Positions 55,059-63,779 of a DNA stretch of 64,000 nucleotides are shown piece by piece. The stretch spans positions 62,001-126,000 of the forward strand of contig DQPL01000098.1 in NCBI GenBank assembly GCA_015664885.1, written 5' to 3'. Made by a program: the position numbers and the translations under genes. Below the pieces are notes generated by a model. That model searched no databases and had not been told where the DNA came from. It saw only the letters and a list, made by a program, of their open reading frames with translations. The stretch comes from Gemmatimonadota bacterium (lineage in GTDB: Bacteria; Gemmatimonadota; Gemmatimonadetes; Longimicrobiales; Gaopeijiaceae). Position 1 is the first letter of the stretch; every line of letters starts with the position of its first letter.

Positions 55059-55504
55059 GCCGCCGCCTCCTCGAGGAAGGCACGAACGCGCTCGGGCTCG
55101 AAGCCCATGCTGCGCTCCACCTCCACGCCGTCCCGGAAGATGATCAAGGTCGGGATGCTCCGGATGTCATACTTGGCCGCGACTTCAGGCGCGCGGTCGG
55201 TGTCCACCTTTGTCACCAGGACCTTACCCATGTGCTGGTGCGCGAGCTCGTCTACCAGGGGCGCGACCATCTTGCAGGGGCCGCACCAGTCCGCGTAGAA
55301 GTCGACCAGGACAGGCACGGACGCCTTCAGTACCGTGGCGTCGAAGTCGTCCTGCGCGACCTTCACGGGCCGGTCGAGCCGCATGGGCTTGCTGCATTCG
55401 CCGCACTTGGGGCGGTCCGCGGCGCGCGCGAAGTCCACGCGGTTCTGAGTACTGCAGAAGGCACAGCGCAGCGTGATGGGGCTTTGGGCTTCGGTCGTAG
55501 TCAT
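55055..55504 (-). CDS. trxC: thioredoxin 2 type (TrxC) with N-terminal zinc ribbon
   Basis: A 149-residue protein. An N-terminal zinc ribbon, LRCAFCSTQNRV...PKCGECSKPM, supplies two CxxC pairs and is the mark of TrxC; the thioredoxin domain follows with VDFYADWCGPCKMVAPLV and cis-proline in IRSIPTLIIF. It reduces cytoplasmic disulfides and is often linked to oxidative stress. Here the CGPC is normal cysteine on both sides, unlike the DsbA-like gene at 57.4-58.0 kb. Confidence 0.94.
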   Translation of the reverse strand: MTTTEAQSPITLRCAFCSTQNRVDFARAADRPKCGECSKPMRLDRPVKVAQDDFDATVLKASVPVLVDFYADWCGPCKMVAPLVDELAHQHMGKVLVTKVDTDRAPEVAAKYDIRSIPTLIIFRDGVEVERSMGFEPERVRAFLEEAAA

Positions 55505-55634
55505 GGACGCTCCACGAGGATTCCTAGCGCGAAACTATACTCCGATTCGTCCTACTCGCCAACGACTTGCGGCGTTTCGAGAGTGCGACCCAAGGGTGGC
55601 GGTGGCGTGTGACAATCGGCATGATGCCGCCCTG

Positions 55635-56609
55635 ATGAACGCACCGCGCTTCGACTTGGCTCGCTTCGAGCAGGCCCATGCCCGCATCGTCTCGGCAGTC
55701 CACCGGACACCGATGCTGCGGTCGCAGACGCTCTCCAACCGCATCGGTGCACCCGTGTACCTGAAGTGCGAAAACCTTCAGAAAACGGGCGCATTCAAGG
55801 TGCGAGGAGCCCTGCACCGGTTGCTCCAGCTCAGCGACGAGCAGCGCGCGCGGGGGGTCGCGACGATCTCGGCGGGCAACCACGCGCAGGCACTCGCCTG
55901 GGCGGCGACGGCTGCGGGCGTTCGCTGCCTGGTGGTCATGCCCGAGAGTGCGTCGCCCACCAAAATCCGGGCGAGTAGAGAATACGGCGCCGAAGTGATC
56001 CTACACGGTGACGCCAAGGCCGCCTTCACCAAGGTCTTCGAGCTCTCAGAAGAACGAGGGATGACGTTCGTGCACCCCTTCGACGACGAAGAGGTAGTGG
56101 CGGGACACGGGAGCTGCGGCTTGGAGATTGTCGACCAGTTGCCGGGCGTGCATACCATCGTCGTCCCGGTTGGAGGGGGTGGCCTCTCGTCCGCGATCGC
56201 GACCTCGGTAGCGGCAGCCAAGCCGGGCGTCGCGGTTTGGGGCGTCGAGCCCGAGGGAGCCCCGAGTATGCACCGCTCATTGCAGGCAGGCGAGGCGATC
56301 CATCTGGAGTCCGTCAGCACCGTCGCCGATGGTCTCGCGCCGCCAATGGCCGGTGTCCTGAACCACGAGCTGCTCGCGGCTCACGCACGAGGTGTGGTAC
56401 TGGTCAGCGACCATCAGATCATCCGCGCGCTGAGGTTCATCGTCGAGCGCACCAAGCTGCTCGTCGAACCGTCAGGGGCCGCGGCGGTCGCCGCACTGCT
56501 GGAAGGCCACATTCCTGTGGGACCAGAGCAGCCAGTTGTTGCCGTGCTCAGCGGAGGAAACGTCGACCTTCCCTCTCTGTGCACTCTGTTGTCCGAGGGC
56601 ATGGACTAG
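55635..56609 (+). CDS. threonine/serine dehydratase (PLP-dependent)
   Basis: A 324-residue fold-type II PLP enzyme. ENLQKTGAFKVRGALHRLL contains the PLP lysine, TISAGNHAQALAWAA the substrate loop, and IVVPVGGGGLSSAIA the phosphate cup. It lacks a C-terminal ACT regulatory domain, so it resembles catabolic TdcB or serine racemase/dehydratase rather than full-length IlvA. Start ATG 55635 gives the family length; the ORF start 54 codons earlier overlaps the trxC promoter. It abuts egtC (stop immediately before the ATG). Confidence 0.88.
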   Translation: MNAPRFDLARFEQAHARIVSAVHRTPMLRSQTLSNRIGAPVYLKCENLQKTGAFKVRGALHRLLQLSDEQRARGVATISAGNHAQALAWAATAAGVRCLVVMPESASPTKIRASREYGAEVILHGDAKAAFTKVFELSEERGMTFVHPFDDEEVVAGHGSCGLEIVDQLPGVHTIVVPVGGGGLSSAIATSVAAAKPGVAVWGVEPEGAPSMHRSLQAGEAIHLESVSTVADGLAPPMAGVLNHELLAAHARGVVLVSDHQIIRALRFIVERTKLLVEPSGAAAVAALLEGHIPVGPEQPVVAVLSGGNVDLPSLCTLLSEGMD

Positions 56610-57389
56610 ATGTGTAGGCTGGTCGCATATCTCGGTGCGCCCATAACGCCCGCGCATCTAGTGTTCGATGGAGCGCATTCGCTCTACGAACAGAGCTGGG
56701 CACCCCAGGAGCTGCTGCACGGAACGATAAACGCCGACGGGTACGGAGTGGTCTGGTACGCGGATGGGCGCCCCGCCCGCTTGGCGGAATCGCGTCCCAT
56801 ATGGTACAACTCAGACCTCCGTGGCACCCTGGCCTCGCTGTCTTCCGGCTGTATGCTCGCCGGGCTGCGAAATGGCACCCCGGGAATCCCGCTCGATCGT
56901 TCGGGCGTGCCACCGCTGGTATTCGAGAAGTGGAGCTTCATGCTGAACGGGTTCGTCCCGGACTTCCGGCTGCAGCACATGCGCGCCTTGCGAGCCGAAC
57001 TCCCCGACGACCTGTACGCCGAGTTAAGAGGATCCTCAGACTCGGAGACGCTCTTCCTGCTGGCGGTGGCCGCCATTCGAGGGGGCGCTACGCTTCCGGA
57101 GGCACTCGAGCGCGTAGCCAAGACGGTCTATGACCGCGTAGGCCGAGAGACTGAAGCTCAGATGAACCTGATATTGAGCGACGGGGAGCGCATCGCAGCA
57201 GTGCGCAGCGGGACGCTGCTGGAAACCAACTCGCTCTATCTGGCGAAGCGCCCACCCTTTGCGCCCGACGGCATCGTGCTCGCGTCGGAGCGTCTCGATT
57301 CTGGTGCGGTGTGGGAACCCGTCGACGGGCATAGTTGGATCGAGATTGGCCCGCAACTGGAGGTGCAAGGCGAGGGGCTCTTCTTTTAG
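56610..57389 (+). CDS. egtC: ergothioneine-type class II glutamine amidotransferase
   Basis: A 259-residue Ntn-hydrolase with the nucleophile Cys2 in MCRLVAYLG. HGTINADGYGVVWY, GCMLAGLRNGT and FEKWSFMLNGFVPDF are typical of EgtC, which removes the glutamyl group from the gamma-glutamyl sulfoxide intermediate of ergothioneine synthesis. Context supports this: egtD and egtB lie 3-5 kb away on the opposite strand. YafJ-like relatives with other roles exist, so EgtC is a contextual call. Its end overlaps the DsbA-like gene tail-to-tail by 4 bp. Confidence 0.85.
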   Translation: MCRLVAYLGAPITPAHLVFDGAHSLYEQSWAPQELLHGTINADGYGVVWYADGRPARLAESRPIWYNSDLRGTLASLSSGCMLAGLRNGTPGIPLDRSGVPPLVFEKWSFMLNGFVPDFRLQHMRALRAELPDDLYAELRGSSDSETLFLLAVAAIRGGATLPEALERVAKTVYDRVGRETEAQMNLILSDGERIAAVRSGTLLETNSLYLAKRPPFAPDGIVLASERLDSGAVWEPVDGHSWIEIGPQLEVQGEGLFF

Positions 57390-58015
57390 GAGAGCTTGTG
57401 GACTCCCACTTGGGACATCAACCCCTCCATCGCCTCGTAGGGCTGCGCGCCTACCACGGCGTAGCCGTCCGCGACGAAGGTCGGCACACCGGTCACGCCC
57501 ATGTTCCTGGCCCGCTCCCAGTGGGCGTCCACGATGCTCCGGTACCGGCGCTCCTCCATCGCCTGGCGCGCCTCGGCTGCATCCAGGCCCACGGTCGCCG
57601 CCACGTCCACGACCACGTCCGTCAGCGCGAGGTTGCGAGCCTCCACGAAATAGGCTCGGAAGAGCGCGTCGTGCAGCGCGTCGGTGACACCGGCCTCATC
57701 CCCCCAGACTGCCAGCTCCTGCGCGAGGCGGCTGTTGTACGTGTGCGTTCGCTCCCCGTACTCCAGGCCCTCCTCCGCCATGAGCGCACCGAACCGGCGT
57801 TTCATGTCCTCGAGACCCGCTTCACGGCCGGCGAAGAGCTCGGCGAGTGGGCGCCCCTCGCTCGGAGTCTCCGGATGGAGGGGGAAATACGTGTAGCGCG
57901 CCGTGACGGCGTACTCCGCTTCGAGTTTGCGAGCGCGCCCGGCGCTCAGGTAACACCAGGGTCAGACGAAGTCGGTGAAGACCTCCAGGACGGCAGAATC
58001 GGGCACAGCAGTCAC
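57386..58015 (-). CDS. DsbA/FrnE-like thiol oxidoreductase, predicted selenoprotein (UPWC active site)
   Basis: Read from GTG 58015, the frame gives MTAVPDSAVLEVFTDFV, then UGA (57964..57962), then PWCYLSAGRARKLEAEY and on without a break to the end: 209 residues. In this family the segment is DFxCPWCY, so UGA stands exactly at the first active-site cysteine (position 18); the second cysteine, the helical insert and the cis-proline loop GVTGVPTFVADGY are intact. A perfect hairpin follows the UGA, so selenocysteine insertion is likely. The ORF track starts at an internal Met (57805) and loses the active site. It follows the PQQ dehydrogenase stop after 1 bp, in the egtB-egtD operon. A plain nonsense mutation or base error is the alternative. 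Confidence 0.8.
57931..57947 (-). promoter_or_regulatory. candidate bacterial SECIS hairpin
   Basis: GAGCGC and GCGCUC form a perfect 6-bp stem (a flanking U-G extends it) around the loop CGGGC, beginning 14 nt after the UGA. Bacterial SECIS elements recognised by SelB lie immediately downstream of the UGA with a short stem and a G near the 5' side of a small loop; this fits. GC-rich coding sequence makes short stems by chance, so it is supportive only. Confidence 0.6.
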
Positions 58016-58016
58016 C

Positions 58017-59984
58017 TCATTGGTCCCCGGTGGGAAGCGCGAGCGCGACCAGTCGGCCCGGCGTGTCGTCGTCGCCGATCGCGACCACGATGTACTGTCG
58101 GCCATCGGACAGGTAGGTCATCGGGGCGCCTGACGTGCCCGCGGCGAGCTCGATTTCCCACACTACGGACCCCGTCTGCTTGTCCCATGCGCGAAAGAAC
58201 TTTCCGCCGGCGATGGGGAGGATGGAGAGCGCGTCCTCCGATCCCTCGCCGAGGAACAGCAGGGTTTTCGTGAGCATGGGGGCAGGCCGACCCCGCTGCC
58301 CGAGCCACGGCAGGTCGAGGTCGGCGAGCGCGGGATGGTCCCGCGGGCCGGGCCCGTTGGCTTTCATCCACAGGTGCTCGCCGGTGTTCATGTCGATCGC
58401 GGTGACGCGTCCATAAGGAGGCTTGAGCAGGGGCAGCCCTTGCGGCATGGGGACTTCGCGTGGGCGACCCCGGATGTAGCGAAAGTCCGAGCTGTCAGGG
58501 TCCGGCGGTGGTACCAGAGCAGTCACGCTCGGCGAGGTCACCGACGGGATGTACATCACGCCGGTCTCGGGATCGGTTGCCGCGCCGCCCCAGTTGGCGC
58601 CTCCGACCCAGCCTGGCATGAGGATGGTCCCCTGAGTCCCACCGGGAGCGGCGTCCTTCAGCGTGGGCGGAGTAAACATCGAGCCGTAGACAAAGTCAGA
58701 GAGGATCTGTTCGGCCTCGGCGCGCAGTTCGGGGGTGAAGTCGATGAGGTCGTTGGTGGTTATGCCCTGCAGGTCGAAGGGCGCCGGGTGCGTGGGAAAA
58801 GGCTGCGTCTCGGCCGCGACTTCACCGGGCACGTTCGATGGCGGCACGGGCCGTTCTTCAATCGGCCAGAGCGGCTCTCCCGTCTCGCGATCGAACGCGA
58901 AGACAACGGCCTGCTTGGTCAACTGAGCAACCGCCTTCACCGGCGTTCCGTTCACGACGACATCGATCAGGATTGGCGCAGCGGGCGGATCGTAGTCCCA
59001 CAGTCCGTGGTGCACCATCTGATAGTGCCACACGAGCTCGCCGGTCTCGGCGTCGATCGCGGCTAGGCTTTCGCCATAGAGGTTGTCGCCCAGCCTATGA
59101 CCTCCGTACCAGTCGTTGGTGGTGGTCTTGAGCGGCAGGTACACGTGCCCTAGCCCTTCGTCGGCGCTCATGAGCGTCCACACGTTCGCGTTGCCGCTGT
59201 ACGCCCAGGACGAGTCCGCCCAGGTCTCGATCGCGGGATCGTCCACCTCGGGAATGGGGCTGAAGCGCCAGCGCAGCTCCCCGGTGCGCACGTCGTAGGC
59301 GCGCACGTATCCAGGTGGTGCCGTCATCCAATTGCGGTTGGGTACCATCGCGGTGGCGCCGACGATCACGACGTCTCGAACGACGAGCGGCGCCGACGTC
59401 CATGTGAAGGTCTCGACGCGCGGGTCCGGGTCGGCGGCCAAATTCACGGCGCCCCCCTGCCCGAACGCGGCGTCCGGGCGGCCCGTGGCCGCGTCGATCG
59501 CGACCAAGTGTTCGCCTGAAGCGAGGTAGATCCGCTCCACGGTGCCGTCGCTCCAGTACGCGACTCCACGGCTCGAGCGACCCGCAGGCTCGTCGCGCAG
59601 TCCTTCTGCGTAGGGGTCGTAGCGCCAGAGCTGCTGCCCAGTGGCCGGGTCCAACGCGACGGCCTGCCCCATGTTGGTCGAGGCGTACAGGCGCTCGCCG
59701 ACCTTGATGGGCGTGACCTGATAGTTCGGGTTGACTCGGGTGTCGGGGAATCGGGCCGGCAGGTCGGAGTCCACCGACTCCCACACCCAAACGATCTCGA
59801 GGATCGAGACGTTGGACGCGTCGATCTGGTCCAGTGGGGAGTACTTGGTAGCCGCGAGGTCTCGCGCGTAATGGGGCCAGTCACCGGCGTCGATAACCGA
59901 CGCAGGGGGTGACGTGTCGCACGCCGCGAGCACGAGGACAACTGCCGACCACAGGCTGGGGCGAGACATGGGCATGCTAGGCAC
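58017..59984 (-). CDS. PQQ-dependent dehydrogenase, lipoprotein-anchored
   Basis: A 655-residue quinoprotein. A lipobox (LVLAAC, cysteine ~22) anchors it; the rest is an eight-bladed propeller with tryptophan-docking repeats such as LYASTNMGQAVALDPATGQQLWRYDP, ETGELVWHYQMVHHGLWDYD and AWDKQTGSVVWEIELAAGTSGAPMTY. It resembles glucose/alcohol dehydrogenases of the PQQ family and has no CxxCH cytochrome domain. Substrate unknown. It overlaps egtD by 8 bp and precedes the selenoprotein gene by 1 bp. Confidence 0.88.
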   Translation of the reverse strand: MPSMPMSRPSLWSAVVLVLAACDTSPPASVIDAGDWPHYARDLAATKYSPLDQIDASNVSILEIVWVWESVDSDLPARFPDTRVNPNYQVTPIKVGERLYASTNMGQAVALDPATGQQLWRYDPYAEGLRDEPAGRSSRGVAYWSDGTVERIYLASGEHLVAIDAATGRPDAAFGQGGAVNLAADPDPRVETFTWTSAPLVVRDVVIVGATAMVPNRNWMTAPPGYVRAYDVRTGELRWRFSPIPEVDDPAIETWADSSWAYSGNANVWTLMSADEGLGHVYLPLKTTTNDWYGGHRLGDNLYGESLAAIDAETGELVWHYQMVHHGLWDYDPPAAPILIDVVVNGTPVKAVAQLTKQAVVFAFDRETGEPLWPIEERPVPPSNVPGEVAAETQPFPTHPAPFDLQGITTNDLIDFTPELRAEAEQILSDFVYGSMFTPPTLKDAAPGGTQGTILMPGWVGGANWGGAATDPETGVMYIPSVTSPSVTALVPPPDPDSSDFRYIRGRPREVPMPQGLPLLKPPYGRVTAIDMNTGEHLWMKANGPGPRDHPALADLDLPWLGQRGRPAPMLTKTLLFLGEGSEDALSILPIAGGKFFRAWDKQTGSVVWEIELAAGTSGAPMTYLSDGRQYIVVAIGDDDTPGRLVALALPTGDQ

Positions 59985-60990
59985 GCGTCGCCAACATCAG
60001 AGCGAAGAAGCCCTCTGGGTCCTCGACCCAGCGCTCCACACACAGCCCCGCCTCGGCAAAAAGCAGGTCGATGGTCTCGCGATCGTACTTGCAGCTGATT
60101 TCGGTCCGGATGGACTCGCCGCTTTCGATGTAGACCGGTGCAGCACCATTGGGAAACGTCACCATTTGCTGGCCGACCGCCTTGAGGTGCATTTCGATGC
60201 GCCCGTGCTCGGCATTGTAGAATGCCCGGTGCTCGAAGGCGTCTAGATCGAAGTCGATTCCAAGCTCGCGGTTGAGAACCCTCAGCACGTTGAGATTGAA
60301 CTCTGCGGTGACGCCCGCCACGTCGTTGTACGCGCGCTCGACCCTTTGCACGGTCTTCGCGCCCCCCGGGCGCAGGTCGGCGCCCATCAAGAATCGGTCT
60401 CCGGGCCGCAGCTGGCGAGCGACCCGGCACAAGAGCCGGACGGCGCCCACGGGATCGCAGTTGCCGATGGTGCTACCGAGCAACGCGAGCCACGATGGTC
60501 GAGGCAAGGGCACCGAGATCTCGAGTGGCTCAGTGATGTCCGCGACCTCGGGCTCGACGCGCAGTCCGTTGTATTCGTCCCGCAGCCGCTGCGCGGTCTC
60601 GTGCAGAAATTCACCGCTGACGTCCACCGGCACGTATAGGTTTCCGGTCTCATACCTGCTCATCGCGTCGAGGACGATCCTCGATTTGTCCGCGCTTCCC
60701 GCTCCCAGTTCAACCAGCGCGGCCGGTCGCAACTCATGCACCCAGGAAGGCATCCACTGCTCGAGCAAGGAGCGCTCCTTCCGCGTCGGGTAGTATTCCT
60801 CTAGCCGCGTGATCTGCTCGAAGAGCTCCGAGCCGCGCGTATCATAGAAGTATTTCGGGGACAGCTGTTTCTGAGGAAGACGCAGGCCAGCCAGAACGTC
60901 GGAGAGCATCGCCTGGTGCGCAGGAGCCTCGCGCGCCACATCCACGCTTTCCCGCGTCTCGGTCAGCACCGAATCAGTCGTCTCGCGCAC
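59977..60990 (-). CDS. egtD: L-histidine N-alpha-trimethyltransferase
   Basis: A 337-residue SAM methyltransferase making hercynine from histidine, the first step of ergothioneine synthesis. SPKYFYDTRGSELFEQITRLEEYYPTRKE is the conserved N-terminal substrate region and LVELGAGSADKSRIVLDAM the SAM motif; FNLNVLRVLNRELGIDFD and RTEISCKYDRETIDLLFAEAG are typical C-terminal elements. It overlaps egtB by 17 bp. Confidence 0.96.
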   Translation of the reverse strand: MRETTDSVLTETRESVDVAREAPAHQAMLSDVLAGLRLPQKQLSPKYFYDTRGSELFEQITRLEEYYPTRKERSLLEQWMPSWVHELRPAALVELGAGSADKSRIVLDAMSRYETGNLYVPVDVSGEFLHETAQRLRDEYNGLRVEPEVADITEPLEISVPLPRPSWLALLGSTIGNCDPVGAVRLLCRVARQLRPGDRFLMGADLRPGGAKTVQRVERAYNDVAGVTAEFNLNVLRVLNRELGIDFDLDAFEHRAFYNAEHGRIEMHLKAVGQQMVTFPNGAAPVYIESGESIRTEISCKYDRETIDLLFAEAGLCVERWVEDPEGFFALMLATRA

Positions 60991-62296
60991 ACCGCACCCC
61001 GCTGAAGATTTGCCTGCGGATGGGGTAGTCCCAATTGCGGAAGGTGTTCCGAATCGCCCCGAATCGGGTCGCCCACGCTCCGCCCCTCAGCACCTTGTAC
61101 TCGTTGCCGAAGAAGACCTCCGAGTATTCGGGGTACGGAAAGGTCTCGTAGCCAGGGTATGCGCGAAAGTCTGTCGAGGTCCATTCCCAGACGTCGCCCA
61201 TCATCCCCCAGCATCCAATCGGCGAGACCCCCTGGCCAAAGGTACCAACCACGGTTGCTTGGAAGAGCATCACATCCAAATTCGCTCGCGTCCCACTCGG
61301 TGGCTCGTCGCCCCAGGGGTAGAGGCGCTTAGCGCCGGTCTTTGGGTCCCAGGAGGCCGCGGCTTCCCATTCCGGTTCCGTCGGTAGGCGCTTACCCGCC
61401 CAGGCCGCATAAGCCTCGGCCTCCCAGTAACAGATGTGGCAGACCGGCCTCTCGCTCTGCAGGCTTGCGGTTCGGTCCATACGCCGCTCGTGCCACCCGT
61501 CACCCTGTCGTAGCCAATACGCAGGCGCGATCAGGTTCGCCTCGTCCTTCCACGCCCAGCCCACGTCGGACCAGAGCTCGCGACGTTCGTAGCCGTCGTC
61601 TTCCAGGAAGTCGAGGTACTCACCGTTGGTGGCGGGATGCACATCGATCCAGAACGGTGCCAGCGTGACCTCGTGCCCTGGCCGTTCGTTGTCGTAGGCG
61701 ACCGAGCGATCGTCGGTACCGTGTACGACAACGCCCCCAGGAAACCGGACCATATTGCCCGGGGCCGGCGCTTCGTCATCCACCACTGGAGGCTCGATGC
61801 GCCCCGGCGCCGCGTACGCTTCGCCGTGCTTGAGCTGAACCGTCTGCAGCATCGTCTCGTTGTGCTGGTACTCGTGCTGCAGGACCATCCGGTATACGAA
61901 CGAGTCGCAGAGCATGGGGTCGTCAGCACCCAAGTCGGTCGAAGCCAATCGTTCCAGGACCCTTCCTCGCACCGCCTCCAGATAGCGGTGACACTCGGAC
62001 CGGCTCGGTAACGGGAGTTCGTCGCGCTGCGCGCGTGGGTTCTCGAAAGGATTGTAGATGCCGCGCAGTCCTTCGGAGCCAGTGCTGCCGTTCGCCAGAT
62101 TCTCGACCAGCCACACTTCTTCGAAGTGTCCGATATGCCCAAGGTCCCACACGATCGGGCTCATGAGCTTGTCGTGCTGAAGACGAAGGTCCTCGTCCGA
62201 GAGCGCTGACATAAGCAGGAGCGTGCGGCTACGGGCCTCGGAGAGAAGGCTCGAGATTTCGGCACTGGTGAGCCGTCGGCCGATGTGAAGGTCCAT
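60974..62296 (-). CDS. egtB: hercynylcysteine sulfoxide synthase (EgtB)
   Basis: A 440-residue iron enzyme that couples hercynine with a thiol (gamma-glutamylcysteine or cysteine) and O2. The N-terminal DinB-like domain has HDKLMSPIVWDLGHIGHFEE and the facial triad VLQHEYQHNETML (HX3HXE); the C-terminal sulfatase-modifying (FGE-like) domain has EWTSTDFRAYPGY and VLRGGAWATRFGAIRNTFRNW. Start ATG 62296 (MDLHIGRRL) is the family start. With egtC nearby, gamma-glutamylcysteine is the likelier thiol donor. EgtA and EgtE are not in this window. Confidence 0.95.
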   Translation of the reverse strand: MDLHIGRRLTSAEISSLLSEARSRTLLLMSALSDEDLRLQHDKLMSPIVWDLGHIGHFEEVWLVENLANGSTGSEGLRGIYNPFENPRAQRDELPLPSRSECHRYLEAVRGRVLERLASTDLGADDPMLCDSFVYRMVLQHEYQHNETMLQTVQLKHGEAYAAPGRIEPPVVDDEAPAPGNMVRFPGGVVVHGTDDRSVAYDNERPGHEVTLAPFWIDVHPATNGEYLDFLEDDGYERRELWSDVGWAWKDEANLIAPAYWLRQGDGWHERRMDRTASLQSERPVCHICYWEAEAYAAWAGKRLPTEPEWEAAASWDPKTGAKRLYPWGDEPPSGTRANLDVMLFQATVVGTFGQGVSPIGCWGMMGDVWEWTSTDFRAYPGYETFPYPEYSEVFFGNEYKVLRGGAWATRFGAIRNTFRNWDYPIRRQIFSGVRCARDD

Positions 62297-62348
62297 GACC
62301 AGGTGCTCGAGGAAGTGCGTGGAAGGCGCTAAAGAAACCGTCGCCGAC

Positions 62349-63635
62349 CTATTCCGGTTCCCGGCCGCCGAGCTTCGCGAAATCGCTGCCTGCAGGCTCC
62401 TGGAAGGCTCGCAGGCCAAACTCGGGCAGGATCGCGAACAGGTGGTCGAAGATGTCGCCCTGCAGATCCTCGTAGTTCACCCAATCGGTATCGTTCGAGA
62501 AGCAGTAGATCTCGATAGGCACGCCCTGAGGGCCCGGATCGAGCTGACGCACCAGCAGCGTCATCCCGTCATGGATGGTCGGGTGCGCCTTCAGATAGTT
62601 GAGAACGTACGCGCGGAACGTCCCGATGTTGGTGAGCCCTCTTTGCTCCGGGATCAAACCGGAATCCGTCCCTTCTCTGGAAGCCACATGCTCAGCGAGT
62701 GACTCCTTCTTCTCCTTCATGTAGCTACGCAGCACCTCGAAGCGAGACAGGTGCTCGATCTCCTCGTCCTTGAGGAAGCGGATGGTGTTCACGTCGAACT
62801 TGATCGCGCGTTTGATACGCCGACCACCCGATTCGCTCATTCCTCGCCAGTTCTTGAACGACTCCCCGATGAACTTGTGCGTGGGGACGGTCGAGATCGT
62901 CTTGTCCCAGTTCTGGATTTTGACCGTGTGCAGGGCGATGTCGATGATGTCGCCATCGGCGTTGGACTGGGGCACTTCGACCCAGTCTCCGATGCGGATC
63001 ATGTCGTTCGACATGATCTGGATGCTCGCTACCAGCGATAGGATCGTGTCCTTGAACACGAGTATGATGATCGCCATCAGCGCGCCGAGCCCCGACAGGA
63101 AAGCGATGGGCGACACCTGGGCGAGCACCGACACGGCCACGACGCCGGCGGCGATGTACGCTAGCAAGCTGACGACCTGCAGATAGCCCTTGATAGGGCG
63201 GCTCTTCGATTCCGCGTACGACTCGTTGTAGATGTCGTTGGCCGCTTCCAGGAACAAAGAGAACGCAACCGCAGCCGTCACGACGATGAACGCGAGCGCG
63301 ACGCGCTGCACCAACGTTGCGGCGAGAATGAGGGGGCGCACCGGCGTGGTGAAGACGACGTCCGGGTCGGCAAGGCTCGCGATATCGGCTGCGGTGACGC
63401 CCAATGCCAATCCGATTCCGTAATACGCGAGCACCGCGGGCACGACGTGTGCGAGGCGCGCGAACACCTTCCGCTCAATGATGCGGTCGTCCCAGGTCGA
63501 CTTGGTACGAGATGCGAGCCGACGCACCATAACGCGGATGATCGTAGTCGTGGTCCAATTGGAGAGTGCCATGACCACCGCGAGGATCAGCAGACCCCCA
63601 ATCAGGCCCAGCGGGGTGTCGGGAAGGCCGGCCAT
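62349..63635 (-). CDS. mechanosensitive channel, MscS/YbdG (MscM) type
   Basis: A 428-residue membrane protein with about five N-terminal helices and the MscS pore helix and beta domain: ALMAIIILVFKDTILSLVASIQIMSNDMIRIGDWVEVPQSNADGDIIDIALHTVKIQNWDKTISTVPTHKFI. The long cytoplasmic insert (RRIKRAIKFDVNTIRFL...) and C-terminus resemble YbdG rather than MscS. It should release osmolytes on hypo-osmotic shock. Confidence 0.9.
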   Translation of the reverse strand: MAGLPDTPLGLIGGLLILAVVMALSNWTTTTIIRVMVRRLASRTKSTWDDRIIERKVFARLAHVVPAVLAYYGIGLALGVTAADIASLADPDVVFTTPVRPLILAATLVQRVALAFIVVTAAVAFSLFLEAANDIYNESYAESKSRPIKGYLQVVSLLAYIAAGVVAVSVLAQVSPIAFLSGLGALMAIIILVFKDTILSLVASIQIMSNDMIRIGDWVEVPQSNADGDIIDIALHTVKIQNWDKTISTVPTHKFIGESFKNWRGMSESGGRRIKRAIKFDVNTIRFLKDEEIEHLSRFEVLRSYMKEKKESLAEHVASREGTDSGLIPEQRGLTNIGTFRAYVLNYLKAHPTIHDGMTLLVRQLDPGPQGVPIEIYCFSNDTDWVNYEDLQGDIFDHLFAILPEFGLRAFQEPAGSDFAKLGGREPE

Positions 63636-63779
63636 GTATTGTTCTCCGTGCGGTGGGTCGAATCAGCGAGATTCGTGTGGTTGCTGGCATTGCGAGGATC
63701 GGAGAGAGGGGGCGCACGGTCAAGTCACGTCCCGGCCACGCATTGCCGCTCGCCCGACGTCGCGCGTATCATCGCCGCC
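63636..63779. other. 144-bp divergent intergenic region
   Basis: It lies between the channel start and the partial membrane-protein start; both promoters should be here, but I see no strong -35/-10 pair. Confidence 0.4.

Noticed and set aside
57386-57805. 139-aa ORF from the track as a complete DsbA-like protein
   Set aside because: It begins at an internal Met and lacks the active-site motif; the same frame extends 70 codons upstream through UGA with strong family similarity.
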